A stretch of 64,000 nucleotides of DNA. It comes from a virus. Position 1 is the stretch's first letter. Each line of letters begins with the position of its first letter. Under the pieces are notes generated by a model, which was given only the letters and a program-made list of their open reading frames with translations, was not told the origin of the DNA and made no database searches. Both the position numbers and the translations under genes were made by a program. This document shows, piece by piece, positions 17,901 to 27,407 of the stretch. Location: positions 1 through 64,000 of the IMG/VR virus record IMGVR_UViG_3300017786_003484; one strand, given 5' to 3'.

Positions 17901-20900
17901 ACATTGGTTTCAACTAAGTTGCCAACTCCTGCACTTGGTAACCAATTATTTTTCTTGACATAGTCTGGTGTTATATCTGATCGAGCTATGGTTTTAAAAT
18001 TAATATCTTTTGATCTTGATACCCATCTACTATCATTCTTTAGTATATCAATAATGTTATCGCTTCTAAAGTCAACATCATCTTCGCCTTCTTTAAAACG
18101 TATAATCTGTCTGGTACTTGTCATGTCTTCTGCTCTGACTTCTATTTCCCAAACACGTCTATTACCTAACTTTCCAAATTCTCCATCAGTAAATAACCAT
18201 TGTTCGTTAATTTCTAAATCCTGTAATGTTCCTGGAATGTCAATAGCTGAATTCCTAAACAAAGCGTCAATTGCTAGATTAGTTCCTGATGCTGAATTTA
18301 ATCCCTGTTTGTAAGCAAACTCAACCGATTCATCTGAAATGATTTCTTCTATAATTGATTTTTTAGAAGGTATAATATCTCCCTTACTAACGTCACTTAA
18401 GAATGTGTTAAACTGGCTCTTCTCTGAATCTCTTGACTTAACAATATCTGTTGCTAAACTTTCTAATCCAGGTAGTAATCCTGTATTTGTTACAATCACT
18501 CCTTGTGCAAATGGCTTTCCGTCCCAGCCTCTTGTTCTTCTAGCAACCATTTTTAGATTTTGTAATCTATACTGTAATTGGCTATTATTGATTACATCAC
18601 CAAATCTAGTAGAGTTATTAAAGAAGAATATATGATCATAACTTCTTAAAGAGAAGTCAATAAATGTAACTTGCTTTTTTGAAGTAATTTCTACAAGGTC
18701 TTGTTTTTCGTTATAATTTCTAGATATTAATAAGTCATTTGGTTGTGCTAATTTTCCGTCTGAAAATATAATCTTTCCTCGTCTAGTTAAATCATTGTCT
18801 AACTTGTCTAAATGTCCTAGTTGGTGTTCGTATAAAAATCCTTTAGAGTCAATTGGTCCACCTAACCAGTAAGTATCTGTTCCCCAATTTTCACCAATCC
18901 AGGTCATTGCATCTAATGCTACCTGTTCCCAATTACCAACAGTTCCTCTTGAATTTAATTTATCAAAAACTAAACCATTGCGTTCTTGTAATGCTTGCAC
19001 ACCTATAAAGAATTCGTACAATTCTTGTTTTGTCTCAAACTTGTGACCGTAAGGAATATTAATAACATCTGTTTCATGTTGTTTGTATAATATAAGAGTG
19101 TCAGTATCTGTTTCTACAGTTCTTTGAAATGTTCCACTTGTACCATCTTTAATTGGTAATACAGTAGTGAAGTATCGTTGTTCTGGGTCAAAACCATAAA
19201 CTCTAAAACCGTCATCTTCTCGTTCTAGTCTTACTGCACTATACCTTAAGTCGTTAGTACCAACTCCTGCATCTAATGTTAAGTTAAAATCTTCGTCTGG
19301 AACAAATGTTCCATCAGATACTTTTGCATGTGGCATTTTAAATCTAGCTTCTTGATTGCTAAATCCACCCATACCAAACATTAACACAACTCCTAGATTT
19401 TCTAGTTCATTAATTACTTCTGATCCTGGGAAGTTTAACTCTTTATTACTTTCAAAAAGTAATGCTCCAATACCAACTGTTGGTCTTAGTTGTACCCAAG
19501 GAACATCTGGAAAAATACTATACTGTCCTAAGGCTTCTGTTGTATTATTATTGTTTGTTACAACATAAGGATTAATTCCTTTTTCTACAAATTCGTTTAC
19601 AGTATTATTATTTCCAATTTTATCAAAGATCTGATGGTATGCTCCTGCAGAGCTTCTTGCCCATAAGTCTTCCCACACGCCATAACTACCAATTTCCCAA
19701 GGTGCTCCGGCGGCGTCTTCTGTTACAGTTATTCCTAACCAATCATTTGGATGTATAAGTTTAACGTCTGTTGTAACTGGAAAGCCGTTTGGATATTCTC
19801 TTCTAGAGCCATAATCATATACTGCAGGTGTTCCTGGTTCGCTTACAAGACCTGTTTCTAACGCTGATTCTAATGCAACACGCTGGGTTGGCTCTCCCCA
19901 TTGATAATGATGATCCCACCAGTCTGGTTTATTGCTAAAGTTTAATATTTCCCAAGGACGGCTATCAGGCTGATAAGTTCCAAACAGTCTAATGTACATT
20001 CCTCTCCAACTTTCGCCGTTGTAATTCCATGTCCACGGATCTGCAAAATCAAAATCTTGTGAACGGTCTCTGAAGTCAATATCGTTGGATTCAAACCACC
20101 TAACTTCAGCTAACGAACGTAGGCTGGTAATATCAGGATTACAATATAACCCTGAATTTTCTCTTAACGTGGCTCCTGGCAATTCTATACAGCTGACATA
20201 AATTCTTCTTTCTAATTCTAATATTAAGTAGTCTCTTGGATCAGGTGCCGAATAAATGTTATCTTGGTGGGCCATTACTTTACTGCCGTCATGTCTTAAA
20301 ATTAAGAATCGATCAAACATTCCCCATCGTTCTCTAATAAGTTCTGGCTTGGTTAGTCCTTTCAATCCTAGCTTAGTAGGACTTGCTGGTACTCCGCTCA
20401 ATAAAGGAGTTGCGGAACCTCTGTAATAAATTGCTACTATACTTCCTTCACTAACTGGATTTGAAAATATTACATTAGGAGTAGTATCAACACTATATCC
20501 TTCAATTTGTAATATATTATCAACATAAACATATACATGATCTGGATCATATTCGTCTTGGTTTAATATACTACTACCAATGTTAACTGCAAAAGTTGTT
20601 TCGCTAGTTCCTTGAACAGTATAGTTAACTTTAAGCATATTAGTAGTAGAGAAAACCATTCCACTTTCAGCATCTGTTGAATTTGTATTAACTTCAATGT
20701 TTAATTGATCTAACATTAAATCTAATATTTCTCTTGAATTTGATGTTGTTACTTCGTATGCATTATTAAAAGTTTCTACTAACTTAATAAAACGTCTATG
20801 CCATCTCCATGCATTCATACTTCTGTTAATAACTACTTCACCTAAATCAGGGTTTAATCTTTGTGTTGTCCACATTCCTCTCATTGCTGAAATGTCAGCA

Positions 20901-23830
20901 GTATAAGATCCATTTATTGAAGGAATTTGAAAACTATTACTCCAGTTTTCATTTCCTCTTGAGTTGGCTAATATATTTTTCTCAAATGATTCATTTAATA
21001 TTGAAGGAGTTACTCCGTTTACAAAAGAAATGTTTTGTGTTGGATTATATGCTAATCCAGGAATTGCTGTACAATGTTGACTCTTTACATCAGCATTGGT
21101 TACAAATTCTCCTTGGTGCATTATTTCAACAGATTTGTTATCTTCGTGTTCTTCTAATGTAATTGAAAAACCTGTGGCAAAATTATCTGCATCTCTACTA
21201 ACAGTTGGTGTCCAGCTTGTAATAAATCCATTAACTTTTACTTTTAAAGTTCTAGGATCATTTTTTGGTTCAATTATCATTAAAGGTACAGAGTAATAGT
21301 TTGGTCCAAACTTAGCAGTATAAAATCCAATATCTAATGCTGTATCTACTTTTATAATTCCTTGAGCATCTGCTGTACCTGATAGTACTAACGTATTACT
21401 ATCATCATATATGTTTACATCTGTTAACGCAGTAGTCTTTAATATTAAAGGTTCATTAGATCCTCCAACTATCATATTGTAAACTACATTTTTAAAATTG
21501 TCTGCATGTTGTACAAGAATGTTATCACCGTGTGGCACTATTACCCATTCATATGTTGGCCATGCACTCTTTGAAAATTCTATTCCGTTGACTATGTCTG
21601 TGCTATCAATTCTTAAACTAGCCCAGCTCTTTAATCTAAACCAAGCCTTAAGAACACCAGTACTCATTCCGTCATTAACACTTTGTGGTAATCCTGTAAC
21701 TACCGAATGTAATCGTCTAAAGTTAATTGGTCCTGGAACATCTGCATCTCTATCCCCAGAAGTTAAAAACTTTGTAGCATCTTGTAATGTATAGTTAAAC
21801 AATATATCTGCTGGTTTATTTTTAGAATTATTGTTTAATTCAACTGAAAAGTTACTGTTATCAAACGATAATCTAAATCCACTTTCTTTATCTGCAGAAC
21901 CACTTCCGTCTTTATACTCAATAATAGTTGAACTCTGTCTAGTTGGAACGTCACCAAGTTGTTCTGCCCATTTATCCAAAGGAACTTGGTTTCTATCATA
22001 TAGTCTCCATAAAGGTACATGCGTTCTGCTCAATCTTGTCTGCGCCGGGTATACAACTGATCCGTCTACCTTATATTCAAAGTATGCTTTTAACCCAGCT
22101 CTGATATACATAGACTGTCCATCTTTAGGTGTATCAATAATAAAGTGTGTGCATATTCCTTGACTGTTAGCTCTAAAGACAATTATTTTATTTTTGTAAG
22201 CACCGTCTCTCAACCATAATATATTTTCACCAAATAATCTTATACCTTGTCTTTGTCTTACTGCAATTAAGTTCAAGTCAGTGAGTGCAGTACGAGCTTT
22301 TTGATTTGTACTAAATGCTTGAGTTAGAAAATTTTCTATCGCTACTTCGTCGCCATTAATTAACGCCTGATAAATTAATTCATTACGAGCTTGTTCAGCA
22401 GATCCTAAGAACATATCTACTAATATTCTTATAATATCTAATCCAACATAATCATCTGGTTGCTGTGAAACTCCTTCTTCGTTTTCAGCTACTGCTCCAA
22501 TTCTTCCTTTAAAAGTAGTTCCGTGGTTAAAAGTTTCTAAACTATTCTCAAATTCAATAATAGGTCTTAGAGCAACGTCTTTATCTGAAACAATGTCTGA
22601 TTGTTTAATATTAAGAAAATTACAAGTTTCATTAATTGTGTCTTTATGAAGCCAAACATTTGATCTAGAGAATGCACTTCTATTTTCTGCACCAGATTCT
22701 TGTGTAACATAATGCTTTTGATTTATTCCTAGTATGTCGCCTTCCCATGATAGTTCGTCCCATGATAAATTAGTCTGATCCCACAATGATGTTAGTTCAG
22801 TACTATAAACTGTTTGTCTATCTTGGTGTGATTGAGATAATAACTTAATTCCAGAAGGAGTACCAACTCCAGAAACTTGAAAAACTCTTTGAGTGTTTAC
22901 TGAACCTACTTGTAAAATTTCATCAGCATTAACATAGTAATCGTTTAACGTGAGAATAACCTGAGATCCTACTGCTGGTATACTTGTTGCATTCCATATA
23001 ATGCTTTCTCCTACAAAATCAAAGTCGTTGTTTTGTCCAACAGTTTTAACAACTCCGTCAACTTCTACTACTACTTTTAAGAATTTACTAAATCCCCATT
23101 CTCCAGAAACCTCATTATAGAAATCTAATTGGTTGGTTCCGTCAGCAATATGTGATTCTGAAATTGTGCCGTTAATTGATTCTCTGCCATCTACTGTCTT
23201 TTTAAAACTAACTCTCATTCCATTTTTAAGAGATAGTGTTCTTCCGTTTGCTTGTAAAGGTGTTGTATAATATTGCTTTCCAATAATATCACTGAGAATA
23301 TTAATTGGAGCACTTGTATCTGAAATGATTGATCCAGTTAAATGTATAATTGGAACCTGAGGAGCAATCCACATATAGTTACTCCAGTTAATAAATTTAT
23401 CTGGGTTAATCGGAAAATCATTTACACTTACAGGAACCAAAGGTTCGTTGTCATGCTCGTCAAGAAAGCCTTGCGATAATGCAAGATTATCTGATGTTAA
23501 TGTGTAAACTTTATTATCATTTCTTCTAACAACTATTCCTTCTTCTAGTTGTCGTTTTTTATTATCTGCTGTAGGTAAAAAGTCATTGTTTGAAGAAGTT
23601 AATTGCCCTGAAGCCGCAGTTGGCCTGCCAATATTATAGTTTACATTTTCAATAACATTAGGTTGAAACATGTCTTCAACTGTTGCTGTAAATAACTTCT
23701 TATTAATATCTGTTTTAAAGATATCAGGTAAAAGATTTATTGCAAGAGGATCAACCTTCTCTACTTTCTTTTCATTGGTATATGTATTGCTTTCAATACT
23801 TTTACCATTAAACTTTTTAGCATTTGCCAT
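14918..23830 (-). CDS. Giant baseplate wedge-like structural protein (gp7 position), 2970 aa
   Basis: A single uninterrupted frame of 2970 codons directly downstream of the gp6 gene in the order gp25-gp6-this gene, the position of baseplate wedge gp7 in T4. T4 gp7 is about 1030 residues, so this is nearly three times longer. The protein is largely beta, with recurrent segments of the type GDxVxxNGLLYQAIENVTGG and WLPxTLYNEGDVVINYN that look like small carbohydrate-binding or fibre modules. I see no transmembrane segment and no enzyme motif. Homology to gp7 is inferred from gene order and size class seen in marine T4-like phages rather than from a motif. It could be several baseplate or fibre proteins fused. 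Confidence 0.6.
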   Translation of the reverse strand: MANAKKFNGKSIESNTYTNEKKVEKVDPLAINLLPDIFKTDINKKLFTATVEDMFQPNVIENVNYNIGRPTAASGQLTSSNNDFLPTADNKKRQLEEGIVVRRNDNKVYTLTSDNLALSQGFLDEHDNEPLVPVSVNDFPINPDKFINWSNYMWIAPQVPIIHLTGSIISDTSAPINILSDIIGKQYYTTPLQANGRTLSLKNGMRVSFKKTVDGRESINGTISESHIADGTNQLDFYNEVSGEWGFSKFLKVVVEVDGVVKTVGQNNDFDFVGESIIWNATSIPAVGSQVILTLNDYYVNADEILQVGSVNTQRVFQVSGVGTPSGIKLLSQSHQDRQTVYSTELTSLWDQTNLSWDELSWEGDILGINQKHYVTQESGAENRSAFSRSNVWLHKDTINETCNFLNIKQSDIVSDKDVALRPIIEFENSLETFNHGTTFKGRIGAVAENEEGVSQQPDDYVGLDIIRILVDMFLGSAEQARNELIYQALINGDEVAIENFLTQAFSTNQKARTALTDLNLIAVRQRQGIRLFGENILWLRDGAYKNKIIVFRANSQGICTHFIIDTPKDGQSMYIRAGLKAYFEYKVDGSVVYPAQTRLSRTHVPLWRLYDRNQVPLDKWAEQLGDVPTRQSSTIIEYKDGSGSADKESGFRLSFDNSNFSVELNNNSKNKPADILFNYTLQDATKFLTSGDRDADVPGPINFRRLHSVVTGLPQSVNDGMSTGVLKAWFRLKSWASLRIDSTDIVNGIEFSKSAWPTYEWVIVPHGDNILVQHADNFKNVVYNMIVGGSNEPLILKTTALTDVNIYDDSNTLVLSGTADAQGIIKVDTALDIGFYTAKFGPNYYSVPLMIIEPKNDPRTLKVKVNGFITSWTPTVSRDADNFATGFSITLEEHEDNKSVEIMHQGEFVTNADVKSQHCTAIPGLAYNPTQNISFVNGVTPSILNESFEKNILANSRGNENWSNSFQIPSINGSYTADISAMRGMWTTQRLNPDLGEVVINRSMNAWRWHRRFIKLVETFNNAYEVTTSNSREILDLMLDQLNIEVNTNSTDAESGMVFSTTNMLKVNYTVQGTSETTFAVNIGSSILNQDEYDPDHVYVYVDNILQIEGYSVDTTPNVIFSNPVSEGSIVAIYYRGSATPLLSGVPASPTKLGLKGLTKPELIRERWGMFDRFLILRHDGSKVMAHQDNIYSAPDPRDYLILELERRIYVSCIELPGATLRENSGLYCNPDITSLRSLAEVRWFESNDIDFRDRSQDFDFADPWTWNYNGESWRGMYIRLFGTYQPDSRPWEILNFSNKPDWWDHHYQWGEPTQRVALESALETGLVSEPGTPAVYDYGSRREYPNGFPVTTDVKLIHPNDWLGITVTEDAAGAPWEIGSYGVWEDLWARSSAGAYHQIFDKIGNNNTVNEFVEKGINPYVVTNNNNTTEALGQYSIFPDVPWVQLRPTVGIGALLFESNKELNFPGSEVINELENLGVVLMFGMGGFSNQEARFKMPHAKVSDGTFVPDEDFNLTLDAGVGTNDLRYSAVRLEREDDGFRVYGFDPEQRYFTTVLPIKDGTSGTFQRTVETDTDTLILYKQHETDVINIPYGHKFETKQELYEFFIGVQALQERNGLVFDKLNSRGTVGNWEQVALDAMTWIGENWGTDTYWLGGPIDSKGFLYEHQLGHLDKLDNDLTRRGKIIFSDGKLAQPNDLLISRNYNEKQDLVEITSKKQVTFIDFSLRSYDHIFFFNNSTRFGDVINNSQLQYRLQNLKMVARRTRGWDGKPFAQGVIVTNTGLLPGLESLATDIVKSRDSEKSQFNTFLSDVSKGDIIPSKKSIIEEIISDESVEFAYKQGLNSASGTNLAIDALFRNSAIDIPGTLQDLEINEQWLFTDGEFGKLGNRRVWEIEVRAEDMTSTRQIIRFKEGEDDVDFRSDNIIDILKNDSRWVSRSKDINFKTIARSDITPDYVKKNNWLPSAGVGNLVETNVQKRSVNELFGSNIGLFEDDKFERLDELRSFSKFGIYKEGDRVWNNGLLYQAIENVTGGQNTAFDSAQWTVVTEDAISLPPTVWLSDFNFKDFTTTETGETEVSWNILQGTVPALINEICPNGDPALEESKVTFANAHGLAVDDMLLILGTNEETIRTFHVVTKVIDAYNILIPTRVSTKTENLVSITMMNTKGKTTADLPTNLTNIAVGTKFYLEPDSTAQGEYTVYEFNGTAWIINEEATTLQGNMVDSTAIDSITLLDGDTGNKIANIELFDPYKGFTIDDVVQYLNYRQGADPAVYNIDEFGNEELDATTYWENTQIGKLWWDTSKLRYAEYEQRNNVEYRANYWGEQFADSEVEIYEWYSSDEEPAVDTHPDARIDYSDGDGIIRYTENQEYNNNGALVTKYYYWSKNPSDIPTEAKRIYSALAIQSALNSPDIAGITWASPIATNALVLSNANGFLASRKSVILRIVERTDGLQQHVNSLLVSEGKSGSVIPEYLFRRLKTSISGRDQYRRTHALKEWIPNTLYNEGDVVINYNLSQVVTTSTYNDNDVPVIKFLNDTREKVEGVLRPIYQIDEGTGNLVDSLGNIFALSTDTRLETKKKLHRPMLITNKTGYTSTSDFVADALSDWNMVVSGATAVQEAGGLNGEYLAVIPARRRVPDTKLHPLRRYGNQYVPLPQTWYKDIKEARRNFVYSANKYLLQANVVSKATYDAHLLTYQPLFGPYVKDLTPYWEFVDYLDTGYVVGSEQAFVDNLSEITTLSSDITIFGLLDSNGELERSFNKNGLDIELVFQRGGTIQFLDTVWDGSLGDAWDTARWDKFPWDEDGSEVLESLLTALREDLLVTNDIGFFNLFFFDMVKESLNQIPNSSWAIKSTYLDISKTSSDDLRGVSLFYDKLAEQVATYIQEVKPYHTKVANFNNKLSSNDTINVGITESLIMNIETEEFTVSIDDAVLTDEDGNTISFLNPDVSTSTLVEVDPNGASEVVPTI

Positions 23831-23835
23831 TTATG

Positions 23836-26800
23836 TTAAGCCCTTCTTGGTAACGGAACTTGTTCGGTTGTAATAATTTCAATATTATCTGCTGTAGCAC
23901 TACTAATAAACAACTCGTTTTCTTCGCATTTGATTTGAAATATATCACTAACCGATACTGTTGCTTGTACAGGTACTAAAGCTACACTTGAGACAACTCC
24001 AGCTAATTGCTGATGTATCCATGCCGCCATATCTGTAAAATAAAATGTTTCTCCAAAATCCCAGTTTTCAACTGAGAAATAATCGTTAATTGATGCAATT
24101 ACTCTACTTCTAACTTCTGCATTACTTACTTTAGTCCCGTCGCTTCTTGTTACTCTAATTGTTACTTGATCTCTAATGTTTGCATTTTCTCCAAATATAA
24201 TTTTATATTTTATTGGATGATATATTATAGTATCACTTACACTTTTATAAGGAGTAATGCTAGACATAAAGTCACTAAGTTCAGTTGACGTCATTGTAGT
24301 TGGAACCTCGTCAAATTCTGTTCCGGTTGCTAACCAATTTCTAAAATTAGAATCATATTCGTCTGTTAATACAAACATATCAATAATATTAGTAGTTGTT
24401 GCATCTACTCTGTTTTCCCTTAAAGGAACATGATTATGTTGTATTGTTAGGCTTTGCCTTCCAGTAACTGTTTTTGAAGGAGTTGTAATATCGTTTATAG
24501 CTCTTGGTGCTAAAGTGAACTGACCTTCTGCATCATCAAATTCTTTCTCTACTAGCTCAATAGTTTGCGATACTCCTTGTACTGTAAATATTAAACTAAA
24601 CAAGTTAGGATTTTTAGGAATTAAATCATCACTGATTCCCGGAAGTTGTACAATAACTCTCTTAGGATCATACCTACCATCATCAAGTGTAAAGTAATCC
24701 GATACTTCTAGTTCTGCTCTCCTTGTAACACCTGGATTGTTTGCGGCACTACTTGAAAGTACTTGTACTGTATCTTGGATAACTCTTCTAGTTACAGAAT
24801 CCAATGCTTGTCCAAATTTTTGATTGTGAAAAACTATTTGTGATTCACTACCTAGTACTACAATATCTCTTCTTGTAGTTGCTGTCCAAGTATTACTATC
24901 ATTGCTATGAGTAAAACGTAGTAACCAACTTGTACCAACAGTAGATGAATCAAAATTTCCTTCAGTGACTATTTCATCTGCGTTAATAATCTTCCAATCA
25001 TCTAATACATGATCGTAACGTAAACCAAAGTTTCGTTGTGCTTGTAATTCATCTAAGATGTTTCTTTTTTCGCCATCTGTAAATACAACACGAAGATTAG
25101 GCATCCAGGACACTACGTCTTGGTTTGCAGAAATTCCTTCAATAAACACAGCTCCTTCACCGTTTGCTCTTTTTCCTGTGTTAACACCGTCTGATGATGT
25201 TAATCCAAATCCATCTCTGAAAACATCTTGTATCTTGTACCAGCCTAAATCGGCTAGTCTAACTAAAGAATTTTTCTTTAATGTTCTTATATCTTGTTCT
25301 ACTGAACTTCTTCCAATTCTTTTAGGATCAACATTGCCTGTAAAGTATCCATGTGTTGATCCAATTGTAGTATCTACTGTTTTCCAATAAACTGGGTTTG
25401 CAGGTGAGATAGGTGTAAATCTTCTGTAGTATAACTGATGTAAAGGACGATACTGTAGTGTATCTAATAACCATTTCATAATTTTGTTTGTTCCAACTGA
25501 GTCAGCTATTTTTGTGTCTACAGTTGATTCGTCAGTATATAAAAATGCATCATCTGCCAATGTAATAACTGGTCTATAAGATGCTGTTGGATCAGCTAAA
25601 TCTGAGTACAGGCTTTGTCCTGTGTGTATTCTGTTTATAGATTTTATTCTAGATATACCAGACACTTTACCTTGAGGATAATTATTATAATCATCTGCTG
25701 TAATCATTCTATTTTGACTAGCGGCGGTTCTGCTTGCATTATTTTTAATGTCGGTAATAGACTCACTCTCAATGCCAGCCATGTTATTTTTAGGACTAAT
25801 ATTACAAACTATTTCTTGAGGCTGTCCTAAAGAATCTACATAAACTAAATTTAAATCTACATCAGTAGTTTCGCCTTTTTGTATAATAAAGTCTTCGTTA
25901 GCACTAACTCTAAACCAAATTCTAATATTACCAAATGGTACATTACCAAATGATCCATTGCCAAATTTAATTGATATCTGGTCGTTAGTTCTAGTAATTA
26001 TTTCAAAGATATTTCTATCTTCTTTATCAATATCATTAAAAGATATGTTGTTACCAACAACACTTTCAACCTTTGTCCAATATGTTAATATTGTGCCTGT
26101 CTGGTCCACAGTTTGTACCCATACATCAGTATCATTGATATTATTTGCATTAATATCAATTACTCTGTTTTCTACAACATTATCAATAATAATATCCTGA
26201 AACTGAAGTGTTCCTTGCTTACAACTAAAGAACCAACCATTTGATTCACCAGCAAATCCTGTTCCGTCATTATTAAAAGTAAGACTCTTTGCATTTAACG
26301 GAGATGGTGGGCTTTCAATTAATGCTCCGTCTTCTAGTGTTACTGGAATAATATCAAACGTATATGATTGTCCTGCTCTACTATTCAATGAAACATTTTC
26401 TATCAAGCTAGAATCATCTGTTTCTTCAAACTCATAAATTTCTCTAGTCATTGCTCCTGACTGAAATGTACTAATTGGTCTTCCGATAGGATTACTTTTA
26501 CTAAATGCTTCGTTTAATATTAAGTTAAATTGTTCTTGAAAATCACTGTTTAGCGGATCTGCCCATACAATATTTTGACCTGCTAGGTTGACTCCTCTAC
26601 TATCGTATATTTCTTGAGAACTTGAAATACTGTTAATTCTTAAAAAACCTTCAGCAGTTTTATTTCTATGTGGCTTGTATCCTATTTGTCTAGCAATAGA
26701 TAATACGTTTTCTCTTACTTCAGCAGTTTCTAAGAATGTTTCTCTTAAATTTAAATCTGCTCTGAATGCTATGTTTTGTCCGAGGAATGAAATTAAATCA

Positions 26801-26994
26801 ACTAATGCAACATATTCACTGCTATTAATAAAGTCATTAAAATCTTCTCCGTAATTAACCTGGATATGATCTAGTAGTGCTTCTCTTAATGATTCAAAAT
26901 CATATGCTTTAAAATCTGCATTGACTAAATCTCTATAACTATTAAGCCAGCTCTCTGCGGCGTTTAACTGACTTAGACGCTTTGTCTGACTCAT
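23836..26994 (-). CDS. 6: Baseplate wedge protein gp6
   Basis: Begins with a helical region (FESLREALLDHIQVNYGEDF...EYVALVDLISFLGQNIAFRA) followed by LRETFLETAEVRENVLSIA and RQIGYKPHRNKTAEG, the conserved amino part of T4 gp6, which dimerises to form the hexagonal baseplate ring. At 1052 residues it is longer than T4 gp6 (660), as is usual in marine relatives. The carboxy part includes a gpJ-like region (IRDQVTIRVTRSDGTKV). It overlaps the gp25 stop by one base and precedes the giant protein by 5 nt. Confident from sequence pattern and gene order. Confidence 0.9.
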   Translation of the reverse strand: MSQTKRLSQLNAAESWLNSYRDLVNADFKAYDFESLREALLDHIQVNYGEDFNDFINSSEYVALVDLISFLGQNIAFRADLNLRETFLETAEVRENVLSIARQIGYKPHRNKTAEGFLRINSISSSQEIYDSRGVNLAGQNIVWADPLNSDFQEQFNLILNEAFSKSNPIGRPISTFQSGAMTREIYEFEETDDSSLIENVSLNSRAGQSYTFDIIPVTLEDGALIESPPSPLNAKSLTFNNDGTGFAGESNGWFFSCKQGTLQFQDIIIDNVVENRVIDINANNINDTDVWVQTVDQTGTILTYWTKVESVVGNNISFNDIDKEDRNIFEIITRTNDQISIKFGNGSFGNVPFGNIRIWFRVSANEDFIIQKGETTDVDLNLVYVDSLGQPQEIVCNISPKNNMAGIESESITDIKNNASRTAASQNRMITADDYNNYPQGKVSGISRIKSINRIHTGQSLYSDLADPTASYRPVITLADDAFLYTDESTVDTKIADSVGTNKIMKWLLDTLQYRPLHQLYYRRFTPISPANPVYWKTVDTTIGSTHGYFTGNVDPKRIGRSSVEQDIRTLKKNSLVRLADLGWYKIQDVFRDGFGLTSSDGVNTGKRANGEGAVFIEGISANQDVVSWMPNLRVVFTDGEKRNILDELQAQRNFGLRYDHVLDDWKIINADEIVTEGNFDSSTVGTSWLLRFTHSNDSNTWTATTRRDIVVLGSESQIVFHNQKFGQALDSVTRRVIQDTVQVLSSSAANNPGVTRRAELEVSDYFTLDDGRYDPKRVIVQLPGISDDLIPKNPNLFSLIFTVQGVSQTIELVEKEFDDAEGQFTLAPRAINDITTPSKTVTGRQSLTIQHNHVPLRENRVDATTTNIIDMFVLTDEYDSNFRNWLATGTEFDEVPTTMTSTELSDFMSSITPYKSVSDTIIYHPIKYKIIFGENANIRDQVTIRVTRSDGTKVSNAEVRSRVIASINDYFSVENWDFGETFYFTDMAAWIHQQLAGVVSSVALVPVQATVSVSDIFQIKCEENELFISSATADNIEIITTEQVPLPRRA

Positions 26995-27368
26995 TAAAAT
27001 TCTCCTTTATTAAATTCCAAAGGAAGTGTAGTTACTTCATTCTCTGGACGATAAATTAGTGTTACATCAACATTAACTGAATGTTCATTTTCTATTGTCT
27101 GAACTTCAACGAATTCCCATCTAGGATCTTCTGAAATAATTCTAACAACATCATCTCTTATTAGTTGTCTTGTACTGTCATCAAGTGGATCAAAAAGCAA
27201 TTCCCATATTATACTGCCATGCGATGGTAGCATAATACGTTCGCCTAGCTTTGTTCCAAATTGATTCAATAAATCTTGTTTTGCTAGATCAAAGTTAGTC
27301 AGCACTGGTTTTGTAAAACTAGTGCCTATTGTACTGTATCCTTTGTATTTTGTTGTCAATGTAGCCAT
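26994..27368 (-). CDS. 25: Baseplate wedge protein gp25
   Basis: A 124-residue protein with the gp25/lysozyme-like fold pattern: NFDLAKQDLLNQFGTKLGERIMLPSHGSIIWELLFDPLDD, where the R...P..G...E/LLF series is characteristic of gp25 of contractile tails and of T6SS TssE. It joins the baseplate wedge near the sheath. I chose the ATG at 27368. A GTG 15 nt upstream is in frame. No clear Shine-Dalgarno sequence is visible, and a TAAATA box sits only 5 nt upstream. Followed by gp6 with a one-base overlap. Confidence 0.9.
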   Translation of the reverse strand: MATLTTKYKGYSTIGTSFTKPVLTNFDLAKQDLLNQFGTKLGERIMLPSHGSIIWELLFDPLDDSTRQLIRDDVVRIISEDPRWEFVEVQTIENEHSVNVDVTLIYRPENEVTTLPLEFNKGEF

Positions 27369-27373
27369 AACTA

Positions 27374-27379
27374 TATTTA
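27374..27379 (-). promoter_or_regulatory. TAAATA late-promoter-like box before gene 25
   Basis: GCTAAATATAG on the minus strand, in the short gap between the gp5-like gene and gp25, ends 5 nt before the chosen ATG. The nearly identical GGTAAATATAG precedes the nucleotidyltransferase gene, supporting a shared element. Confidence 0.4.
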
Positions 27380-27407
27380 GCACCCTTATTAAGCAGGGTT
27401 ATTACTG

